Assembly (NCBI GenBank): GCA_951802195.1
Contig: OX637627.1
Span: forward strand, 868,001 to 932,000
Direction of reading: 5' to 3'
DNA from: Tausonia pullulans
Taxonomy: Eukaryota > Basidiomycota > Tremellomycetes > Cystofilobasidiales > Mrakiaceae
DNA length: 64,000 bases
This document shows positions 58,046 through 64,000 of this stretch, one piece after another. Each line of letters opens with the position of its first letter. Position 1 is the first letter of the stretch. The notes under the pieces are model-generated. The model was not told where the DNA came from and ran no database searches. It saw only the letters and a program-made list of their open reading frames with translations. The position numbers were made by a program, and so were the translations under genes.

Positions 58046-58354
58046 GCACGTCGGTGGTGGTTGATCCCAGACGCGTCTCTCTCTCTCGCTGTCCGCTCGC
58101 TGCCCGGCCCTTGTGCGCGCTGGGCTGCCTCATCACGTGCCACTGCTGCATGACCAGGCCGGCCGTCGAACGATTGCAGCCGGGGCTTCTCGTTTCTTCC
58201 CTCGACATCAGCCACCACGCCTGCATCCCCTCACCTCCAGAGACACGAGCTCTGCTCCAGCCAGCCAGCCAGCCAGAGAGCCAGCCAGCCAGCCAAACAG
58301 CCAGCCAGCCAGCCAGCCAGTCAGCACCCGACAAAGGTGCCCCTCCCTCCAGCC
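58046..58354. promoter_or_regulatory. Shared divergent promoter, DUT1/lipase
   Basis: 309 bp between start codons, holding a CCAG tetranucleotide repeat next to the lipase start. Repeat length could influence spacing of promoter elements. Confidence 0.55.
58257..58320. repeat. CCAG tetranucleotide microsatellite
   Basis: 64 bp of CCAG units with two short interruptions (AGAG and AAA), 35 bp upstream of the lipase start codon, so within its 5' leader or core promoter. Confidence 0.92.
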
Positions 58355-61083
58355 ATGGCGTCTCCGTCCCAGCCCTCCTCGGCCTCCTCTCATCCCGTCC
58401 TCCACGAGCCCCATCCAGACCGGCACCCCCGACTCGCCGCCCGGCCCTCGGTCTTCCGGCCCTCGTCGCTCCTGCACCAGCAGTCCCCCGACGGCATCCT
58501 CGACCCGTCGCGCTCGGCCGTCGTGACCCCGGAGAGCGCCGAGGATGGGCATCCCTCGGCGCCTGGTGGCCGGAGGGGCACAATCTCCAAGGGCTACAAG
58601 GGCCGTGGGAGGGGCGTGTTTGAAGACGACGACACCGGAAGCTGGGAGGGCGAGGAGGATGACAGCGGCGTCGACGATCAGTCGTCTGTCCCGATGAGCC
58701 CCGCCGACGGAGGAGAGAAGGACCCAGAGTCGGTCCGACTGCTCGTCAACGGCGTCAGTGGCGGTTCGTCCATGGCGACGAGTAGCAGCCGGCTGAGCTG
58801 GGCGAGTGGAAGGGGTGGCGAGGACGATGACGAGCAGCAGCTGAGGATCACAATCGAGCGACCGTGAGTTGAGGCGTTCGTTCGTCTCGCCGCAGTGGTG
58901 ATGAACGCAAGGGGCTGCTGACCGGTCCATCATTCTTCAGCTCGACGCCCCAGATCTCTGCTAACTCGCTCCTCCGACCAACATTCCCCCCTGCACCGGG
59001 CTATCTTTCGCGCTCGACTTCTGCCCTGGGTTACCACTCGACCACGGGGGGCCGCCACCGTGGCGTACGGTACCTCGTGCGCAAACTTAAGGCCAAGGTC
59101 GAGCTGCTTGCACTCCAAATGGGGAGCCTCTTGATTTCGACCGTCTTCCTAGGGTGAGTCTAATGGCTTCGCCTTCTTATCGCTTGCTGTTCTTACAACG
59201 CCAATTCGTGTGTTCCAAGCGGCGTCGTCACGTTCGCCCTTGTCTCCAAGTTCCTCTTCATCACCATCCCCCGCATGGTCCGCCCTCTCCGCGCCCAACG
59301 GTTCGCATGGGACGACCAGGCGAAGTGGAAGGACGAGAAGATCATCAACGACCCCACTTACTACGCCCGCTCGGCCGGCTTTGACTTCGAGGAGCGCGTC
59401 GTCGAGAGCGAGGACGGGTTCTTCCTCAAGTGGGTTCGCTCCCACTTGCACCAAGGGGGCATCGCTGATCTGTTTCGAATCGTCAGGCTCCAGCAGGTCA
59501 TCGTGCCTGGAGCGGCCCCTCGCCCGGACGGCCGAGGCGGGTTTCCCGTCCTCATCATGCACGGCCTCTTCCAAAGCTCGGGGAGCTTCATCACGAGCGA
59601 AGAGCGGAGTCTCGCTTTTTGGCTTGCCAAGCAGGGGTGAGTCCAGCTCGCTGGATGGGGCGATGGGCGCTGAGGCATACTGACAGTCCTGCCTGGTCAC
59701 AGAGGGTACCAGGTCTTCCTCGGGAATACGCGTGGAGTCTTTGACATGGGCCATCGGACGTTCAAGCGGAATGATCCTCGCTTCTGGGGTGAGTCAAGTC
59801 CCGGCGTTCTCTTCTAGAAAATGACTGATGTCTGGATTCCATTCTTTTTTTGTTGATTTTATTTATCTATTTAGACTGGACGATCCGCGAGCTCGCCATG
59901 TACGATCTCCCCGCCCTCGTCGACGAAGTCCGCCATCTTACGGGCTACGACAAGGTCAGTCGCAGCGCTTTCCCTCTCTTCCAACCCTTCTATAATCCCC
60001 CTTTTCTTCCCCAGATTGGCTTCATCGGCCATTCCCAAGGCAACGGCACGGCCTTCATCTCCCTCTCGCTCGGCATCCGTCCGGACCTCGGGCCTAAACT
60101 CTCCTGCTTCGTCGCGCTCGCTCCTGCGGTGTTCGCGGGCCCGTTGACGACGGGATTTCCATTCACGGCACTTGGACGGATGGAGTGGAGAGCTTGGAGG
60201 AGGGTTTTTGGTGAGTGCGCTGGCTCTCTCGGGATATACTCTCGACTGACGAGGCAGCATCGACCAGGCGTTCTCGACTTTATCCCTATCATGACGTGGG
60301 CGTACAATTGGGCTCCTCAAGCCTTCTTCGTGAGTTCCTCTCTTCTCTCCAACTCTTTTCCTTCACTTGCTTACTCTCTCCTCTCATGGGAATTCAGGCC
60401 TCCCTCGGCTACACCATGTTCGCTTTCCTCTTCGACTGGACCGACGCCAATTGGCTCCTCCGCCGCAAGGGCAAAATGTTTCGCTTCACACCCTCCCCAG
60501 TCTCCTCCGCCTCCATCTTCTGGTGGGCAGGAAAGGGAGGGTTCGCTACAAGGAAGTGTCTGTTTGATGTTGGGTTGGATCGGTGGTTTGATGAGCGATT
60601 CCCACCGTTGAGTATCTACTGGGTGAGTGCCTGTTGCCTTCCACGGAGCGGAGAGGAGAGAAGAGGAGATGGGCTGACGTGAATCTTGCGACATAGGGTG
60701 GAAGAGACTACCTTGTCCTCACCGAACCCCTCATCGAGCGTCTCGCCACAAAAGAGACGTGTGTCAACGTCATCCGGACCAAGAAGCTCAATCTGAGCGA
60801 GGTGCACCCCCGTCTTCTTTCTCTTCTATTCTTCTCTCACACGGTGGGCTGACTGACGCTTCGTGTTCCGTTATAGCATTGCGACTTCTATTGGGCGGCC
60901 GAGGCGGTCGAGTGGTGCTACTGGGATATCCTGGAAGACTTGGAGAAAACAAGGCCGAGATATCCTGAGGAGGAGGCAGCTGAAGCCGCAACAGTGGACG
61001 GAGATGCTCTATTCAGTGGAGTTGGCGCGACTGAAGGGGAGGACGGGGACAGCGAGCCGCTCATTCGGATCATTGGACCGTAA
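58355..61083 (+). CDS. Membrane-anchored acid-lipase-type steryl ester hydrolase
   Basis: Alpha/beta hydrolase like yeast Yeh1/Tgl1. The start MASPSQPSSASSHPVL at 58355 begins a long Ser/Asp-rich cytosolic region, then a membrane segment (MGSLLISTVFLGVVTFALVS, 59120-59250). The lipase N-terminal region is NDPTYYARSAGFDFEERVVE. Oxyanion loop LIMHGLFQSSG near 59560; GNTRGVFDMGHRTFKRNDPR near 59730; nucleophile elbow IGFIGHSQGNG near 60020; then LAPAVFAGP. The acid is in GGRDYLVLTEP near 60700, and His in SEHCDFYWA near 60880. The C-terminus is Glu-rich to TAA 61081-61083. The triad looks intact. Substrate (steryl ester versus triglyceride) is inferred from family only. Confidence 0.9.
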
Positions 61084-61895
61084 GACGAGAAGTGTTGGTC
61101 GGCTCGTGGCGTAGTAGACTTTTGTGTGTTTCTTCCCTTACACTTTTTAGAAAAAGTGTGCTGGTTCTCTCATTGTCGGTTTTTTCTCTCCATCTTTTTT
61201 CCTCTACGGAGTATTTACGACGTCCAGCTGCCGCTGGTGCACTATCGCGATGCGAGCGTGTGTCCATTTCATCTGCTCTGACTCGTGACAATGTGCAGGA
61301 TCAATTTTTCAAGAATCTGACCGTCTCTCCCAGAAGAAAAAGAATGTAAACAGGGAACAGGCTGACAAGTAGATGAAGAGCCCGGGCAGAGGTGTCGCTC
61401 ACACAAGCAGGCTCCCGAGCTGAGCGTCCTTCGTTTTCCCCTAACCGCAACACTCTCCCTCACCATGGGCGCCAGCGGAGACCCATTTAATGAGCAGCAA
61501 CGGCAATAGCGCAGCTTCGATCCCTTTGCCCCTTCGCCACCCCGACGACGACCGCCACGCCGCGGTCCTAGCGTCGCCGTCATCCAGTGCGGCGAGCCAG
61601 CCAACCGGCGGTGATTCATCCCAACCGGCGGTGCCGGAAACTTAGACACTTCCAGGTGTTCTTGGGTTTCTCTGATGGGTTCATCTCTCTCTCTCTCTTC
61701 CCACCTCCGGCTGCTGTAACCTCCTTCGGTATACCTTCTCTCTCCCTGATGAGTCTCGCGTCTGCATCACACCAGCGCCCTTCTCGCGCCCCTGCATCCC
61801 ATGATTCCGGTCTTCACCTCGCCAGCGCTAACTAGGGCGCTCCTGGCACGACGCCGGCGACCTTTGGGGGCGGACAGACGGGCTGCTGCATCGGA
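61084..61895. other. Convergent 3' spacer, 810 bp
   Basis: Between two stop codons. A short open piece from the ATG at 61465 (MGASGDPFNEQQRQ, stop) then RSFDPFAPSPPRRRPP in another frame, and a direct repeat CCAACCGGCGGTG at about 61600 and 61620, are the only things noted. No gene supported. Confidence 0.45.
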
Positions 61896-63643
61896 TCAGC
61901 GCGCGGCGAGACCCCCGATCCAGATCTCCACCTCCTCGCCGCCATGGCCCGGCACACCCGCCACTCGCTCAAACACGACGCCTCGCTCAGCCGCCATCGG
62001 CCAGAGGTCACGTTCGGCGCCCGTCGGGTCGCGCTCCTTGAACGCGAGGAGGACGAGAGGGGAGGGTGACGACGACGCGTTGGAGGTGAGGATCGCGAGG
62101 AGCGTGTTGAGGAGCGCGGGGAAGATGGAGACGTTGTACGTTACGTCCGCCATGCTGGAAGGAGAGGGGGGAAGAAAGAAGGGTGAGCAGGAGGGAGAGG
62201 AACCAAAGCTGCCCGTGAGGGTAGGAAGGGCAGCGCACACGACAAGGTCCAGAGGCGCAGACAGTGACGACTCGGTAGAAGAATCTTCAAGAAGCCAGTC
62301 CGGGAGAGGCTCCGTCCAGTCGAGAGAGCGGGCGTGGATCTCGGCTTGATGGGAGAAGAGGCCGGCGTTGGTGGCGAGGTTGTGCTCGATGAGCGGAAGG
62401 GCAGAGGCTGGTGGAATATACGTCAAAGGCTGTCAGTTCAGCGGCTGAGATACTGTCCGAGAGACACTGATACATACGAAGGTCGGTCGCATAAAATTGG
62501 TGCTTTCCACTCGTGGTCGGAAGAATTGATGTGAGAGCGAGGGAAACCAGCCCGATACCGGTGCCTGGACGTGTCAATCGGAAAATCAGCCCTAGGCGCC
62601 GGTTGTCAAACGAAAAAGCTGAAACTGACCGAGCTCCAAAACCCGTAGCGGCCTTGCGCTCGCATCATCCTGAAGAATCCGGGCAAGGCGGGCCCGCAGA
62701 TTCATAGAGGCACGGACGCCGTCGAAACGCGAGTCCGCCGGTACGGTTGCAAGCCCGGCTTCAGAAGTGAGGCCCTCAGAGAGCCAGGCTGAGAGAGAGA
62801 GGCCAGAGTCCCAGATTTTCTGGACAGGGAGAACCCGTCAGGAAGAATCGCCCACGCCATGGGTTTCAGGCAAACGCACCTTGTCTAAGTCAAAGCTCGT
62901 CTGCTCCGTGAGGACAAGGACCCTGTGACCATTCTCCTCTTCTGCATCCTCTTCCTTCTTCTCGTCATATTCCTCGTCCCCCTCTGGCTGGGAAATCTCT
63001 TCGATCTCCATGGTCGCCGTCCCTCTCCGCCTCTTAGGCGGCAGCACCATCCTCCGCCGAATCCGGTCCTGCTTCTCGCCCTCGGCGCCACTCCCAGCCT
63101 TCCCCTTCGCTTTCCCCTTTCCACCAGCTCCTCCTCCCGTTCCAGAAGCAGCCACAAACCGCACCGGCTCGCTGAGGACCGCGATCGGCCCGTTGACTGT
63201 CACGTCGCCCTCGGCAGCGAGCCTGCCGAGTGTGACCTCGGCGCACACATCGCGGCTATCGACCCAGAGGGCGAGCGTCCAGGCGTCGCCAGGGCGGACC
63301 TGCTCCGGCGGAGGAATGGAGAGCGCCTTGTACGATGACATAGAGCCCTGCCAGGTCGTAAGGGGTAAGGGCCGTTGTTGGGCTACGCCGACGGTAGAGG
63401 AGGAAGGGGCTCCGGCTGGGAGCCACTGGTAGATGATGCGGAGGGGTTCCTCGTAGCTAAGAGATGGGACCTGTCAGCGGTGTTCCAAGAGGGTTTAGGT
63501 GTCCGAGGCAAGCTCAGCTCCCTGCTGCTTGCTACTCACTTCTCGGTCCGGAGGTCGTTGGCGATCAGCGGCGCAACCGTGAGGGACTGATTGACCGGAC
63601 ACGAGCGCGGTGGGGGCCGCTGAAAGTTGACGTAGTAGTACAT
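61896..63643 (-). CDS. METTL21-like protein lysine methyltransferase
   Basis: Seven-beta-strand SAM methyltransferase of family 16. The start MYYYVNFQRPPPRSCPVNQS is at 63643. N-terminal beta-rich part: YEEPLRIIYQWLPAGAP, SSYKALSIPPPEQVRPGDAW. An acidic and basic insertion (KGKAKGKAG, EEDAEEENG) follows, then the core: KIWDSGLSLSAWL, motif I RVLELGTGIGLVSLAL near 62560-62650, HQFYATDL (motif II), SLDWTEPLPDWL, and after an intron LDLVVMADVTYNVSIFPALL, with the DxxY motif (DVTY) typical of METTL21/22. The end VEIWIGGLAAR stops at 61896. The substrate is not predictable from sequence; METTL22/Rrg1-type relatives are closest by wording. Confidence 0.85.
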
Positions 63644-64000
63644 CGCGAGACTGGAGGGGTGGCGGTTATAGTTGAGAGGAGGAGCGCATGTAAGAAGGAG
63701 CTCATCGAAGTCTCAAGCACTCTTGGACAGGATGAGGCAGGTGCGTCGTCGTTAAGTGGCACAGCATCGACAAGACAGGGAGTAAACCATTCTGAATGGA
63801 ATTTCCCGAAGACAAAGGGTTAAATAAGTGATAAGACTCTCGCATCTTAAAACTGACATTGCGACAAGGTTCGAGCTAGAGACGAGGCGTCGGCCCTAGC
63901 CGGCATCACTCCTTGAGATGCCCTTCAACCACCACGATCTCGCACCGTCCCATGTCCATCCGCAAAGCTTCTCACGCCGGCTCCTGGTACACCTCTTCCA
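63644..64000. other. Upstream flank to window end
   Basis: 357 bp holding the methyltransferase promoter. No further start codon with coding support is seen before the window ends. Confidence 0.5.

Noticed and set aside
57579-58583. 334-codon minus-strand open frame over DUT1 and the lipase start
   Set aside because: It is a shadow in another frame of DUT1 exons, and the CCAG repeat and lipase antisense extend it artificially.
1-64000. CRISPR arrays, phage or intact mobile-element genes
   Set aside because: No regularly spaced repeats and no transposase, reverse transcriptase or integrase motifs were seen in any frame.

Overview
This is nuclear DNA from a fungus, most likely a basidiomycete and perhaps a yeast-like Pucciniomycotina lineage. 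The kingdom call is firm; the subphylum is inference. Genes are densely packed on both strands and cut by many short GT-AG introns, often with a CTGAC or CTAAC branch-like motif shortly before the acceptor. Intergenic gaps are mostly 0.1-1 kb. CTNNBL1 and RBM42, spliceosome-associated proteins missing from budding yeast, are present. The two tRNA genes have Pol III fungal form, and one carries a tiny intron. Exon borders were read by eye: start and stop codons are given for each gene, but not every internal junction was fixed.

Layout. 0.2-9.5 kb: YVC1-like TRP channel (-), VFA1 (+), deubiquitinase UBP14 (-), a six-cysteine small secreted protein (-). 10.5-19.4 kb: CTNNBL1 (-) and RBM42 (+) from one short shared promoter, prefoldin subunit GIM3 (-), ribosome-biogenesis factor SDA1 (+). 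19.4-24 kb: gene desert with tRNA-Glu(CTC) and two copies of a dispersed repeat. 24-35 kb: an unrecognised 686-residue protein (+), PhoD-type phosphatase (-), phosphatidylserine decarboxylase (+), 20S proteasome alpha7 subunit (-), YOS1 (+). 35.2-37.3 kb: smaller desert with coding-like scraps. 37.3-47.9 kb: TCTP (-), SMC5 (+), DSK2 (-), TOM7 (+, 51 codons). 47.9-52.5 kb: second desert with a MYND zinc-finger gene relic, tRNA-Gly(GCC) and a third repeat copy. 52.5-63.6 kb: F-box-like protein (-), STE20/GCK kinase (-), dUTPase (-), steryl-ester-hydrolase-type lipase (+), METTL21-like methyltransferase (-).

How the genes relate. Most are conserved housekeeping genes arranged as divergent pairs on 160-380 bp shared promoters and as convergent tails. 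Themes that recur are ubiquitin and proteasome function (UBP14, DSK2, PRE10, VFA1 through Vps4), splicing (CTNNBL1, RBM42), ribosome and protein folding (SDA1, GIM3, TCTP), membrane lipid and secretory traffic (PSD, YOS1, lipase), and genome upkeep (SMC5, DUT1). No operon-like, CRISPR, prophage or intact transposon structure was seen. The least ordinary parts are the two tRNA-bearing deserts, with shared repeats upstream of the tRNAs and broken coding pieces including a MYND finger, and the secreted cysteine-rich protein.
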